Of a stretch of DNA of 64,000 nucleotides, positions 8,716 to 18,443 are shown in pieces (position 1 is the first letter of the stretch; each line of letters opens with the position of its first letter). Source of the stretch: Kaiparowitsia implicata GSE-PSE-MK54-09C. GTDB taxonomy: Bacteria > Cyanobacteriota > Cyanobacteriia > Elainellales > Elainellaceae. Where the stretch lies: assembly GCA_019359435.1 (NCBI GenBank), contig JAHHHI010000063.1:62001-126000 (forward strand), written 5' to 3'. The notes below the pieces were generated by a model. It was not told the DNA's origin and did no database searches. It saw only the letters and a list, made by a program, of their open reading frames with translations. The position numbers and the translations under genes are program-made.

Positions 8716-11190
8716 TTACTGGGCTGAGCCAATTAGGGTAAACGCGGCCCACAGGCGGGGGTCGGGGTGGTTCTCCATGGTGGTGAGCATGGCTTGCCGC
8801 AGGGCCTGGGCTTTGTCGCCGCTCTGCTGCCACTGGTCGTAAAAGGTCACCATCCACTCGGCGGTAGCATCGTCATCCACCGCCCACAGCGACACCATCA
8901 AACTGGGCACCCCCGCCGTCACAAAGGCGCGGGATAAGCCAATTACCCCATCGCCAGTGATCCGTCCCCGTCCGGTGTCACAGGCGCTTAGCACCACCAG
9001 TTCGGCGTTCAGATCCATTTGCAGAATTTCGGCGGCGGTGAGCAAGCCACTCTCGTTAGCGGTGGGGGCCAGAGCGATCGCCCCTGGGACATCGAGCACC
9101 CCAGAGTCTTCGGGAGATCCGTATTCCAGTAACCCGTGGGTGGCCAGGTGAATGATGCGAGCGTTGGGCATCTGGGCCATGACGGTGGCTTTGCTGGCGC
9201 TGCCACTGAGGAGAGCATTGGTATCTAGGGCCTTGGCAATGGCGATCGCCTCTCGTTCGGCCCCAGGTAGGTTGCTGAGTTGCTCGGTTTGGTTGGTCTG
9301 AGGATTCCAGACCGAAGGCATGATGGGGTTGCCGACAATGAGTGAGTGAGTGGGGCGATCGCTGCGGGCATTGTTGGCGATCGCCTGCTGATAGGTGAGG
9401 TCGAGGACTTGAATGGAGGGGGCTGTGAGAATGGTGTGATTTTCGATCAGGTAGTCGCCATTGCCATCGACCAAAGCCGCAAAGGGAACCAGAAACAAGT
9501 CCTGGTGGGGAATGAATATCACCCGCTGGGTGGGGTCAGCGGGCAACGATTGGGCGATCGGCTCAATCAAGAGTTGGTGGAGTTCTTGTAACTGCTGCTG
9601 CCGCTGCGCTTGCTGTCGTTCCAGGGCATCAGGCGTAGGCTCAACGGCGATGGTGGCTCGGTTTTGTCCCCGCACCCCGATCGACGATCGCACCAGGCTG
9701 ACTAATTCAGAGAGGTTGCGATCGCCCAAGTCCACTTGCTGAAATGCAATTTCCCCGGTGGGCTGAACCACCCAGATAAAAAGAGACTCATCAGAAATGA
9801 CTGAATAATTGACCAGTGTGGCGTTTTGCTCTCTAGTAACTCGTTGAATTTCCGCCAAGTCGAGACTATCGATGGACTCTAAACCTGCAACATCAGCACT
9901 GCTATTGATTGAGATCCGATTGGCTAACAACTCAACAAAAGCTCTGGCTCGACCGCGTTCACCATAGACCAGTGCTTGCTCTGGCTCGTTTTGAGCAACC
10001 AGTGATCGCTGGAGATTTAAATAAGTATCAAGATAGGTATCAAAGAAGGTAACTTTTTCAGCGTCAGGTAGATCAGATGTGCGGAGGGTGTCAAAAATGG
10101 CGATCGCATCCAGTAATGCCTCTGTGGAAGCAGAAAATTGCCTCAGGTTGTAATGGGTTAAGCCTAAATTGTTTAGCGCATCTCCTTCTCCACGGCGATT
10201 GCCAATCTCACGGGCGAAGGTAAGACTTTGCTCATAGTAGTCAATCGCTTGCTTGTATTGACCCAAGCTTAAGTAAGCATTGCCTAAATTGTTTAGAGCA
10301 AGTCCTTCTCCACGGCGATCGCCAATCTCACGGGCGAAGGTAAGACTTTGCTCATAGTAGTCAATCGCTTGCTGATATTGACCCAGACCAAAGTAAGCAT
10401 TGCCTAAATTGTTTAGAGCAAGTCCTTCCCCTTGGCGATTGCCAATCTCACGGGTGATCCCAAGCTGTTGCTCATAGTAGTCAATCGCTTGTTGATATTG
10501 ACCCATACCGAAGTAAGAGTTACCCAAACCACCCAGAGAATTTCCTTCTCCACTGCGGTTTCCAATCACGCGGGTAATGGCAAGACTTTGCTCATGGAAG
10601 TCAATCGCTTGCTGATATTGACCCAGAGCAACGTAAGCAATGCCCAGACTGTTCAGTGCGCTTCCTTCTCCCCGACGATCGCTAATCTCACGAGCAATGA
10701 CAAGACTTTGCTCGTAAAAGTCAATCGCTTGCTGATATTGATCTAAGCTCAAATAAGCATTGCCCAGATTGCCCAGTGCATTGCTTTCTCCCTGGCGATC
10801 GCCAATCTCGCGGGCGATGGCAAGAGATTGCTCATAGAGTGCGATCGCCTCCTGATATTGTCCTAAGTCGACGTAAGCAATTCCCAAATTGCCCAGAGCG
10901 TTGCCTTCGCCCTGTCTGCTTTCCTGGGGAAAGGCGACTTGAACAACCCGATCTCGATAAAGTTCTAATGCCCGTTGCCAGGACTGCAGAGCTTCTCGAA
11001 ACTGGCTCACCTGATATTTCTGAGTGCCTTGCTGAAAAAGGCGATCGGCTTCGGCAAGGCGGGCGGCGGCTTCCGTACTGAGTGATGGGGCTTCCTCGGC
11101 AAGGGTATTTTCTGGATACAGCATTCCAGCCGCAGGCATCCACAGCCCTGTCGCCACCATTACCCCCAGAAGCTTGCCACCATATCTCAT
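8716..11190 (-). CDS. secreted TPR-CHAT (caspase-like) protein
   Basis: An 824-residue protein of a second CHAT subtype shared with the broken gene at 15411-18371. A signal-peptide-like N-terminus (VMVATGLWMPAAG) is followed by seven or eight TPRs over residues 50-345. A linker with an ERGRARAFVELLANR helix leads to the CHAT domain at about 520-824. His685 in HLATHG and Cys737 in LSACDT are retained. This subtype ends in WAAFTLIG and has the longer His-Cys spacing with a DVPGAIALAP segment. It lies divergent from the 11602 operon and shares the regulon promoter. Exported protease with unknown substrate is the best call. Confidence 0.88.
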   Translation of the reverse strand: MRYGGKLLGVMVATGLWMPAAGMLYPENTLAEEAPSLSTEAAARLAEADRLFQQGTQKYQVSQFREALQSWQRALELYRDRVVQVAFPQESRQGEGNALGNLGIAYVDLGQYQEAIALYEQSLAIAREIGDRQGESNALGNLGNAYLSLDQYQQAIDFYEQSLVIAREISDRRGEGSALNSLGIAYVALGQYQQAIDFHEQSLAITRVIGNRSGEGNSLGGLGNSYFGMGQYQQAIDYYEQQLGITREIGNRQGEGLALNNLGNAYFGLGQYQQAIDYYEQSLTFAREIGDRRGEGLALNNLGNAYLSLGQYKQAIDYYEQSLTFAREIGNRRGEGDALNNLGLTHYNLRQFSASTEALLDAIAIFDTLRTSDLPDAEKVTFFDTYLDTYLNLQRSLVAQNEPEQALVYGERGRARAFVELLANRISINSSADVAGLESIDSLDLAEIQRVTREQNATLVNYSVISDESLFIWVVQPTGEIAFQQVDLGDRNLSELVSLVRSSIGVRGQNRATIAVEPTPDALERQQAQRQQQLQELHQLLIEPIAQSLPADPTQRVIFIPHQDLFLVPFAALVDGNGDYLIENHTILTAPSIQVLDLTYQQAIANNARSDRPTHSLIVGNPIMPSVWNPQTNQTEQLSNLPGAEREAIAIAKALDTNALLSGSASKATVMAQMPNARIIHLATHGLLEYGSPEDSGVLDVPGAIALAPTANESGLLTAAEILQMDLNAELVVLSACDTGRGRITGDGVIGLSRAFVTAGVPSLMVSLWAVDDDATAEWMVTFYDQWQQSGDKAQALRQAMLTTMENHPDPRLWAAFTLIGSAQ

Positions 11191-11225
11191 CTGCCCGGCC
11201 CTCCCGTTCAGTAAAACGCCACCAC

Positions 11226-11255
11226 TATATCTCTCTGGACTAAGTCACCTTATTC
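11226..11255 (-). promoter_or_regulatory. GAATAAG-N17-GATATA promoter-like element
   Basis: GAATAAG at 11249-11255, 17 bases, GATATA at 11226-11231 on the minus strand, 36 bp before the ATG at 11190. A second GAATAAG lies 24 bp further upstream as part of a direct repeat. Confidence 0.6.
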
Positions 11256-11545
11256 AGCCTGGACTAAGTCACCTTATTCAGCTTTACGAAGAAACCCAAT
11301 TTCTTGGTGGTGTTGCTTAACCTTACTCACTCTGGCAAAAGAAACAGGATTTCTGGCTCCGTCACGCTAGCCCTCGCGCTCAATCATTAGACCTTATCGG
11401 TAATAAAGGGGGGTAAAACGGCCTCAAATGCCCATCTAGCAAAGACTTCAGCCTATTTCTCTCCGATCTTTCGAACCCTTGTGTAGCAAGGGTTCCACTA
11501 TTTCCGATTAAGTTTATTAAATAAGTCATCAAAATGACCTGAAGT

Positions 11546-11575
11546 GAATAAGTTCCGATTGCCTGGGAGTAGGTA
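11546..11575 (+). promoter_or_regulatory. GAATAAG-N17-TAGGTA promoter-like element
   Basis: GAATAAG at 11546-11552, 17 bases, TAGGTA at 11570-11575, only 26 bp before the ATG at 11602. It probably drives the four-gene unit 11602-15180. Confidence 0.65.
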
Positions 11576-11601
11576 CCCTCGAACGCAATCAAAACCTATC
11601 C

Positions 11602-12072
11602 ATGAGAACACCTTCTGTGAAACATCTCAGCTTCCTGGGTCTATCTCTCGCTACCCTACTCGCTTCCCTTGCCGTCCCCGTTGGCCTGCAAACCCTGCCC
11701 GATGGCACTGTCACCCTTGATACTTCAAAAGCCATTGCTACTTCTTCTTTAGTCGACACCAGTGGCCAAATTGGCCCCGAACACGAAAAGACTCTCTCCA
11801 GCGGTCGCACCATGCGCATGGCTCTGCACTCCTTCTGGGGCCGCAGCGGGCAGACCGTCACCATTGCCCTAACCAGCCAGGACTTTGACACCATCGCGGT
11901 TCTATACGACAGTACAACCGCCGAAGTCCTCGTAAACCACCACGATCCCAACAGCAACAACGCCACCGTACAAGTGACCTTGCCCACCTCTGGCCCATAC
12001 TTGGTCGGCGTTACCTCCACCAGATCCCAGCCCGCAGGCAACTATCGCCTCGTTGTCACCGATCGCAACTAG
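11602..12072 (+). CDS. secreted PPC-like beta-sandwich protein
   Basis: A 156-residue protein with a signal peptide (hydrophobic run about residues 9-25, then AVP). The rest is one domain resembling the bacterial pre-peptidase C-terminal (PPC) fold. Typical features are the FWGRSGQTVTI strand, the FDTIAVLYD segment and the closing SGPYLVGVTS and GNYRLVV strands. PPC domains normally accompany secreted proteases and may bind surfaces or assist secretion; here it stands alone. It is the first gene of a unit with a coiled-coil protein, a degenerate CHAT protein and a TPR protein. A protease-accessory role is inference. Confidence 0.65.
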   Translation: MRTPSVKHLSFLGLSLATLLASLAVPVGLQTLPDGTVTLDTSKAIATSSLVDTSGQIGPEHEKTLSSGRTMRMALHSFWGRSGQTVTIALTSQDFDTIAVLYDSTTAEVLVNHHDPNSNNATVQVTLPTSGPYLVGVTSTRSQPAGNYRLVVTDRN

Positions 12073-12207
12073 AAACCTCGATTCTGCCCTGACCCTTTTT
12101 TCTTCTTTCTCTTCCAGAGGGGCCCCGCCCAGAGGCCAGGGCCAAAGGCTGAGGAGAGCCGAAGCCATCCCAAAAACATCCACCTCAAAGCATTGGTGAA
12201 ATCGATC

Positions 12208-12981
12208 ATGCAAAAAACCACCCTACTGACCCTGGCCGCCATCGTTGCGATCGCCGCTGGTATTCCCAGCCTGGCCCTGTGGCACCACACTGACCAAACC
12301 AACCAAAATCTGGCCGCGCTCGAAGCCCAGCGCAAAGAAGAAGCCAGGGCCGAAACCGCCCGGCAACAACAGCTCGAACAAGAGCTAGAAACCGCCCGAC
12401 AAGAAGCTGTCCGCAGAGAACAGGAACTCGAACAGCAACGCCAGGCCGCTGAGCGCCAGCGCCAGCAAGCAGACCTGGTTAACCAAACCGCCGAAGCCTG
12501 GCGACAGTTTAACCAGACGCTCGACACCGCTGCCTCAGCCCATAGCAATAACGCTCAAACCCCAGCGCAGATCTTTGGAACCCTGGCCGCCGACCTAGGT
12601 ACCATTCCCCTGACCCAGATCGACCCGGAACTGGCTACCCTGATCAACGACTTTCGCAGTACTGCCCTGGAGGCTCACCAGATCAAGACCCATTACACCA
12701 CCCGCATGCAAGAGCTGGATGCCGGAGTTGTCAACGCCAGCAAAACCGGCTGCGAGGTCGGACGCATGGTTGGGGAAAATAACTCGCTGCGCAACTGTAT
12801 GGTTGGTGTTCTGTTAGGGGGCTTTGTCTCTGCAGTGGGTGCCAGCGAAGAATTTAACCAACTGCAAACAAGCTATGAAGCTCGTAGCCAAGTCTTGATC
12901 CAAGCGTTTGGCGACCTCTACGGTAGAAAAGAGGCCGTGGGCGATCGCCTGCAAACCACCTACGGCATCTCACTATCTTGA
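12208..12981 (+). CDS. membrane-anchored coiled-coil protein, function unknown
   Basis: About 257 residues counted from the ATG at 12208, preferred over an in-frame TTG at 12193. One hydrophobic segment (LLTLAAIVAIAAGIPSLALW) near the N-terminus is a signal anchor or signal peptide. It is followed by a strongly charged Q/E/R-rich coiled coil at about residues 30-90. The C-terminal half is helical, with two cysteines around a short glycine-rich hydrophobic stretch (CMVGVLLGGFVSAVG) that could insert into a membrane. I recognise no family. Its position between the PPC-like and CHAT genes suggests a structural or scaffold partner of the exported protease system; this is inference. Confidence 0.6.
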   Translation: MQKTTLLTLAAIVAIAAGIPSLALWHHTDQTNQNLAALEAQRKEEARAETARQQQLEQELETARQEAVRREQELEQQRQAAERQRQQADLVNQTAEAWRQFNQTLDTAASAHSNNAQTPAQIFGTLAADLGTIPLTQIDPELATLINDFRSTALEAHQIKTHYTTRMQELDAGVVNASKTGCEVGRMVGENNSLRNCMVGVLLGGFVSAVGASEEFNQLQTSYEARSQVLIQAFGDLYGRKEAVGDRLQTTYGISLS

Positions 12982-13082
12982 GCACTAGAGTCGCTCTCGT
13001 ATCACCGGGCATTGACTAACTCTACCTGGGCTTCTACACAACACAACCCACGTTCATCAAACTCGGATTTGGAGAAAATCTC

Positions 13083-14402
13083 ATGCACCTGTCCCGTACC
13101 CCTCAGCCCCGCCAATGGCTGCGCCTGGCCGCCTGCTCCCTTACCCTGTCCGCTTTCCCCCTGGGGTGGAGTCTGCTACCCGCACTTCCTGGACAGGCGA
13201 TCGCCCCCTTTCAAAGCATTCAAAGCGATTCCAGCACCCCCGCAGTCCCTGGGCAACTTGCCCTCACCAACCCCCAGATGGCTCACCTTCAGGATATGCT
13301 GCCCGAGCTAAAAACAGCGGTGATCCTGGCCCCGCAAGTGTATAGCGATCGCATAGAGCTATCCCTGACCACCAAGGACGGTGCTCCCCAGCGCTACACC
13401 ATCCCCGTCAGCGAAACGGAACTGCGACAGAGCCTTCTAGACTTTCGCCAGGCGCTAACCAATCCCCGCACCGACCCCCAACCTGCCGCTCAACAGCTCT
13501 ACCAGTGGCTGATTGAACCGATTCAAGCTGAGCTAATAGCGGCGGGAGCCGAGACTATTCTGTACGTGCCCGACGGCATCTTGCACTACGTCCCCCTGGC
13601 GGCTCTCCACACGGGCGATCAGTGGTTGGCAGAACGGTATGCCGTCAACGCCTTCACCGCTGCCGCCATGGACGTTGCTAGCCGCTCTGACCGACAACCG
13701 CCCCGAATTCTAGCCGCGGCTCACACGACAGGGCAGTTTGGGATTGCTGTAGGAGAAGGGCAGCCGCTACAGCTCCAGGGATTTCCCTTTGCCAGAGACG
13801 AAGTCGAGGCGATCGCCGATCGCTTCGCCAACACCACCGTGCTCCTAGACGAAGCCTTTTCTCCAGAAGCGCTGCTGCCTGAACTGGGCAACCATACCGT
13901 TGTGCATCTGGCTGCCAATACGTGGGTGTTTCCCGATCGCCCCGATGAGTCGTTTTTGCTGTTTGGCAATGGCGATCGCCGTTCCTTTAGCAACCTGCAA
14001 CAGTGGCCCCTAGGCCAAGTTGATCTGCTAGTGCTGAGCGCCTGTGAGACTGAAGTAAGAGATGCCCTCGACGATGGCCAAGCCGTCATCACATTCAGCA
14101 ATCTGATGCACAATGCCGGAGCCGCCGCCGTGGTAGCCCCCCTGTGGCAGGTGGATGATTTTGGCACCAAGGTGCTGATGGAGGCATTCTACGAGGCGAT
14201 TGCAGAGGGAACTACCTATGTTGCTGCCCTCAACTCTGCCCAGCGATCGCTGATTGCCACCCAAGCATCCCCGGCGACGCGCCAGCTAAAAGCCACTATC
14301 TCAGTTGAGGAGGGCGGAGGCGCTACCTCCGGCACCAGGCAGGGAGACCTCAGCCATCCCTACTACTGGGCACCGTTTGTGCTCACCGGTTCTGGTTTCT
14401 AA
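13083..14402 (+). CDS. CHAT-domain protein without TPRs, catalytic histidine missing
   Basis: A 439-residue protein with an N-terminal signal-like region (about 1-40) and then only a CHAT module (about 75-439), with the usual LAALHTGDQWLAERY segment and APFVLTGSGF tail. At the catalytic histidine site the paralogues read LATH; here the sequence is HLAANTW, with Asn for His. The cysteine motif LSACET is retained. The protein is therefore probably not an active protease and may bind substrates or regulate its active paralogues. The TPR array is absent, but a separate TPR protein is encoded 70 bp downstream and could supply that part. The pairing is inference. Confidence 0.8.
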   Translation: MHLSRTPQPRQWLRLAACSLTLSAFPLGWSLLPALPGQAIAPFQSIQSDSSTPAVPGQLALTNPQMAHLQDMLPELKTAVILAPQVYSDRIELSLTTKDGAPQRYTIPVSETELRQSLLDFRQALTNPRTDPQPAAQQLYQWLIEPIQAELIAAGAETILYVPDGILHYVPLAALHTGDQWLAERYAVNAFTAAAMDVASRSDRQPPRILAAAHTTGQFGIAVGEGQPLQLQGFPFARDEVEAIADRFANTTVLLDEAFSPEALLPELGNHTVVHLAANTWVFPDRPDESFLLFGNGDRRSFSNLQQWPLGQVDLLVLSACETEVRDALDDGQAVITFSNLMHNAGAAAVVAPLWQVDDFGTKVLMEAFYEAIAEGTTYVAALNSAQRSLIATQASPATRQLKATISVEEGGGATSGTRQGDLSHPYYWAPFVLTGSGF

Positions 14403-14472
14403 CCAGCTTGTGGCCCAGAGTCAGCAAAAGGCCGCAGGTCACTCACACCAAGTCATCTGAGGAAACACACCG

Positions 14473-15180
14473 ATGAAACCCCGATCTCTTCCCTTTGTTT
14501 TGGCCCTGACGCTGTTGGCGGGCTGGTTACCCCCAGCCCTGGCCCGATCGCCCGAGCTGCCGACGATTACTGACCTGATGGGCTCTGGCGCGATCGCCCC
14601 CACTAGCCAGCCCCAAACTCCCAGCGGTTCCAGCGAATTGGTGAATCAGGGCTTTACCCTGCTGGTCCAGGGGCGGTATATGGAGGCGATTGCCGTCTTT
14701 GATCAGGCGATCGCCATTGATGCACGCCAGCCCGATGCCTGGCTGGGACGGGGCTATGCCTGCTACAGCCAGGGCAACTACCCAGCCGCATTGCAGTCGG
14801 CCCAGCGGGCGATCGCCCTAGCGCCTGACCATGACGCCGCCTGGACGCTCAGTGGTTCGGTGCTGTTTGCCATGGGCCGCTACGCCGATGCCGCTCTGTC
14901 TTTGGGTCGCGCAACGACCCTCAATGGTAATAACGAAACCCTGTGGATGCTGGGGTTTGCCCATCTGCTGTCTGACCAGGCCACCGCAGCTCTCTCAGCG
15001 TTTGATGTGGCCCTGCGCCTCGCGCCAGAGTACCCGGATGCCTGGCTGGGGCGGGGCCATGCGCTAGAAAGTCTGGGGCGGTATGCCGAGGCATTGCGGG
15101 CTTATGAGCAGGTGCTGGCGCTGAATCCGGGCGATCGGGTGGCCCAGGATCGGCGCGATGCGGTGGAGCTGTTGGTATAA
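14473..15180 (+). CDS. secreted TPR protein
   Basis: A 235-residue protein with a clear signal peptide (LPFVLALTLLAGWLPPALA, cleavage near residue 25). After a low-complexity linker come about five 34-residue TPRs from residue 50 to the end, with the DAWLGRGYACYSQGNY pattern. It belongs to the classical TPR class, unlike the 40-residue TPR_12-type arrays of the CHAT proteins. It is the last gene of the unit starting at 11602 and follows the TPR-less CHAT protein, for which it may be a detached partner-binding arm. No enzymatic motif is present. Confidence 0.7.
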   Translation: MKPRSLPFVLALTLLAGWLPPALARSPELPTITDLMGSGAIAPTSQPQTPSGSSELVNQGFTLLVQGRYMEAIAVFDQAIAIDARQPDAWLGRGYACYSQGNYPAALQSAQRAIALAPDHDAAWTLSGSVLFAMGRYADAALSLGRATTLNGNNETLWMLGFAHLLSDQATAALSAFDVALRLAPEYPDAWLGRGHALESLGRYAEALRAYEQVLALNPGDRVAQDRRDAVELLV

Positions 15181-15348
15181 GTAGATCGCCAGGTTAGACT
15201 AGGCGACATAGATGCGATCGCAAAATGGCTGTAGAGCAGTATCAACGCTACGTTCAGCAGTATTGACCCAGCGGGCAGAACCGGCCAATGTTCAACACAG
15301 GGAATATAGCGGTTGAGGACGGGGCGAAGGTGAATTTTGCCTGAAGGT

Positions 15349-15378
15349 GAATAAGCCTGAGGAAGCCAGACATATATG
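15349..15378 (+). promoter_or_regulatory. GAATAAG-N17-TATATG promoter-like element
   Basis: GAATAAG at 15349-15355, 17 bases, TATATG at 15373-15378, 32 bp before the ATG at 15411. The following GATGTCA and TTGCCCC leader blocks are conserved with the 19608, 5560 and 29365 genes. Confidence 0.65.
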
Positions 15379-15410
15379 CTGATGTCACCCTAGGAATGAG
15401 CATTGCCCCG

Positions 15411-18371
15411 ATGCACTACGTTGTGAAGTTGTTGAGTTCGGTTGCTGTAGCAACAGTCCTAATGCCCCTTGTCAAGATACCGGGATTCTTTGGAGAATCC
15501 CGGTATCTATTGCCTTCAGCCCTGGCTCAGAGTGCCGAAGCCCGCAAAGCGGAGGCAGATCGCTTGTTTCAGCAGGGTCTTCAGCACGCCCAAGTTAGCC
15601 AGTTTCGGGAAGCGTTGCAATCTTGGGAACAGGCGCTGGCGATTTACCGAGAAGTTCAAGACCACAATGGCGAGGAGTCCGTTCTGGGGAATTTGGGTCT
15701 TGCTCACTACAGCCTAGGAGACTATCGTCAGGCGATCACCTTCCATGAGCAACATTTGGCTATTGCCCAGAACATCGGCAATCGTCGTGGTGAAGGTCGT
15801 GCATTGGGTAACTTGGGCATCGCTTACTTTAGCTTAGGAGACTATCGCCAAGCGATCGCTTTCCAAGAGCAATACCTGGCCATTGCCCGTGAGATTGATG
15901 ATCGTGGTGGTGAAGGGAATGCCCTGTCAGGTTTAGGCATTGCTTACGATAGCCTTGGAGAGTACAGTCAGGCGATTACCTTCTACGAGCAACGCCTGTC
16001 AATTGCCCGTGAAATCGGCGATCGCGGTGCCGAAGGCCGTGCTCTGGGAAATTTGGGAATCGCTTATCGTAATCTGGGAGAGTACCGCCGGGCAGTCGCC
16101 CTCCACCAGCAATCCCTTGATATCTTCCGAGATCATGATGATCGCGATGGCGAAGGGCGTGCCCTAGGGAACTTAGGCCTGGCTTACTTCAGCTTGGGAG
16201 AGTATCGCCAGGCGATCGCCTTCCACGAACAACACTTGGCCCTCGCCCGCCAGATCGGCAATCGCGGTGGCGAAGGATTGGCTCTGGGAAATTTGGGCGG
16301 TGCTTACTACAGACTGGGAGAGTACCGTCAGGCGATCGCCTTCCACGAGCAATATCTGGCCCTCGCCCGCGAGATCGGCGATCGCCGTGGCGAAGGGATT
16401 GCCCTAGGGAATTTGGGTGTTGTTTACAATAGCCTGGGCGACTACCGTCAGGCCATTACCTTCTACGAACAATCCCTGACGATCGCCCGCGAAATTGGCG
16501 ATCGCCGTGGCGAGGGGGGGGCTCTTGGAAACTTGGGCGGTGCTTACTCTAACCTAGGCGATTACTATCAGGCCATCACCTTCCACGAGCAATCCCTGAC
16601 AATTGCCCGCGAGATTGGTGATCGTGGTACCGAAGGGGGTGCCTTGGGAAATTTGGGCGGTGCTTACTTCAACCTAGGAGAGTACCGTCAGGCAATCGCC
16701 TTCCACGAGGAATATCTGGCCATTGCCCGTGAGATCGGCAATCGCCATGGCGAAGGGACGGCCCTAGGGAACTTGGGCAATGCTTACTACAGTCTGGGAG
16801 ACTACCCGCAGGCGCTTGACTTCCACGAGCAACGCTTGGCGATTGCCCGTGAGATCGGCGATCGCGCAGGTGAGGCTCGAACGCTCAACAATCAAGGATT
16901 TTTGCTGAATGCCTTTGGCGAGTTTCCTCAAGCCGCACGGGTGCTACAACAGTCCATAGCGACCTTGGAATCTCTGCGGGCAGACCTGCCTGATAGTCAG
17001 CTTATTTCCATCGCCGACACCCAGAGAGGAACCTACCAAAATCTAGAACGTGCTTTAGTTGCCCAGGGCAAAACCGACGAAGCTCTGGGCGTCACCGAAC
17101 GCGGACGTGCCCGGGCCTTTGTGCTGCAACTGGCTAACCGACTTAACAGCAGCGCCGACCAAGACACTATCGCAAAGCCCCCCACGATCGCAGACATCCA
17201 GCAGATTGCCCGCGACACCAAAAGCACCCTGGTCACCTACTCCCAAATCTTCGATCAGGCGCTTTACATCTGGGTCGTGCAGCCCTCTGGCGAAATTGCC
17301 TTTCGCTCCATCGAGTTCGAGGGTTCTGGCGACGCGGGCTTTGCCATCAACCCCATCACCGCCATTGATGGCCCTGTCTATCGCAGTGCCCCAGACGACT
17401 CTGAACTAGGGCAACTTGTCGCCGATTCGCGCGCCAGCATCGCGATCGAGAGCACCAACACCCGCCCAGAGCAACTGCGAGAGCTACATACCCTGCTCAT
17501 CAACCCCATTGCCGATCTGCTACCCACTGACCCCAAGGCCAAGGTGGTCTTTGTGCCCTAGGGCAACCTGTTTCTAGTGCCCTTTGCTGCCCTGCAAGAT
17601 GCCGAAGGCACCTACCTGATCGAAAAACACACCATTCTTACTGCCCCCTCTATTCAGGTCTATGGGCTAGCCAACGAAGCCGCATCAGCCACCGCAGGGG
17701 CCAATGGCCGATCACCCTTTTCTGCCGACAACGCCCTGGTTGTCGGCAACCCCACCATGCCCACGGTCTGGTCGCCTACCGCCAGCGGCGACTTTGCCGA
17801 AACCCAGCTCACTGACCTACCTGGTGCCAAAGCCGAGGCCGAGGCCATTGGCGGTTTTCTCAACATCACCCCACTGATCGGCCCCCAAGCCACCGAAGCG
17901 CGAGTCAAGCAACTCTTGCCCTCGGCTAGGCTGATTCACCTGGCTACCCATGGCCTGCTCGACTACGGCGACCCCCGCGCCTACGGCAGGCTAGATGTGC
18001 CCGGTGCGATCGCCCTCACCCCCGACAGCACCGAAGACGGCCTGCTTACCTCTGCCGAAATTCTGGAAATGGACTTGCAGGCCGAACTAGCCGTGCTCAG
18101 CGCCTGCGACACCGGGCGGGGGCGCATCACGGGAGATGGCGTGGTGGGCTTATCGCGGGCCTTGATCACCGCCGGGGTGCCCAGCGTCGTGGTTTCCCTC
18201 TGGGCTGTACCCGATGCCCCCACCGCCGAGCTAATGACGGAGTTTTATCGCCAACTCGACCAGGGCCAAGACAAAGCCCAAGCCCTGCGTCAGGCCATGC
18301 TCACCACCCTAGAGCAGCACCCCAACCCCCGCAACTGGGCGGCATTTACCCTGATTGGCGCTGCCGAGTGA
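15411..18371 (+). pseudogene. TPR-CHAT gene interrupted by a single in-frame TAG stop
   Basis: One continuous frame of about 986 codons encodes a signal peptide (ending ALAQS), eleven TPRs of 40 residues and a CHAT domain with HLATHG and LSACDT intact. It is interrupted only at TAG 17559-17561. Across the stop the protein reads AKVVFVP, stop, GNLFLVPFAAL, matching VIFIPHQDLFLVPFAAL of the paralogue at 8716. The change is thus probably CAG to TAG. The truncated product keeps the TPRs but loses the catalytic part. I chose ATG 15411 because the paralogues begin M-H/R-Y there; an in-frame ATG at 15396 also exists. Readthrough or a sequencing error cannot be excluded. Confidence 0.85.
15475..15508. 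repeat. perfect 15-bp palindrome in the signal-peptide coding region
   Basis: AGATACCGGGATTCT (15475-15489), four bases, then its exact reverse complement (15494-15508). It is positionally equivalent to the palindrome at 5463-5496, with several substitutions matched on both arms. Confidence 0.85.
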
Positions 18372-18399
18372 ATAAGTCTGCACTCCCCAGAAACACATA
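18370..18399 (+). promoter_or_regulatory. possible GAATAAG element with a weak -10
   Basis: GAATAAG at 18370-18376 overlaps the stop codon of the preceding gene. Seventeen bases on lies CACATA (18394-18399), a poor match to the other -10 blocks. It precedes the trypsin-like gene by 44 bp, so it may be a weak member of the set. Confidence 0.35.
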
Positions 18400-18443
18400 C
18401 CTCCAGAACCACCTAAACACCGTTCTTTTTGGAGTTGAGCACC

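Larger units (their letters stand above)
11191..11601. other. divergent promoter region
   Basis: This 411-bp gap carries outward-facing GAATAAG elements at both ends. A 24-bp direct repeat gives two GAATAAG copies (11249-11255 and 11273-11279) for the leftward gene. The middle holds palindrome-like AAGAAACCCAATTTCTT and AGAAACAGGATTTCT blocks. Bases 11389-11530 resemble the leader at 8398-8515. No gene was recognised in it. Confidence 0.55.

Noticed and set aside
12208-12981. Bacterial gasdermin as a target of the CHAT proteases
   Set aside because: The protein has an N-terminal anchor and coiled coil, without a gasdermin-like fold pattern; no other gasdermin candidate was seen in the cluster.
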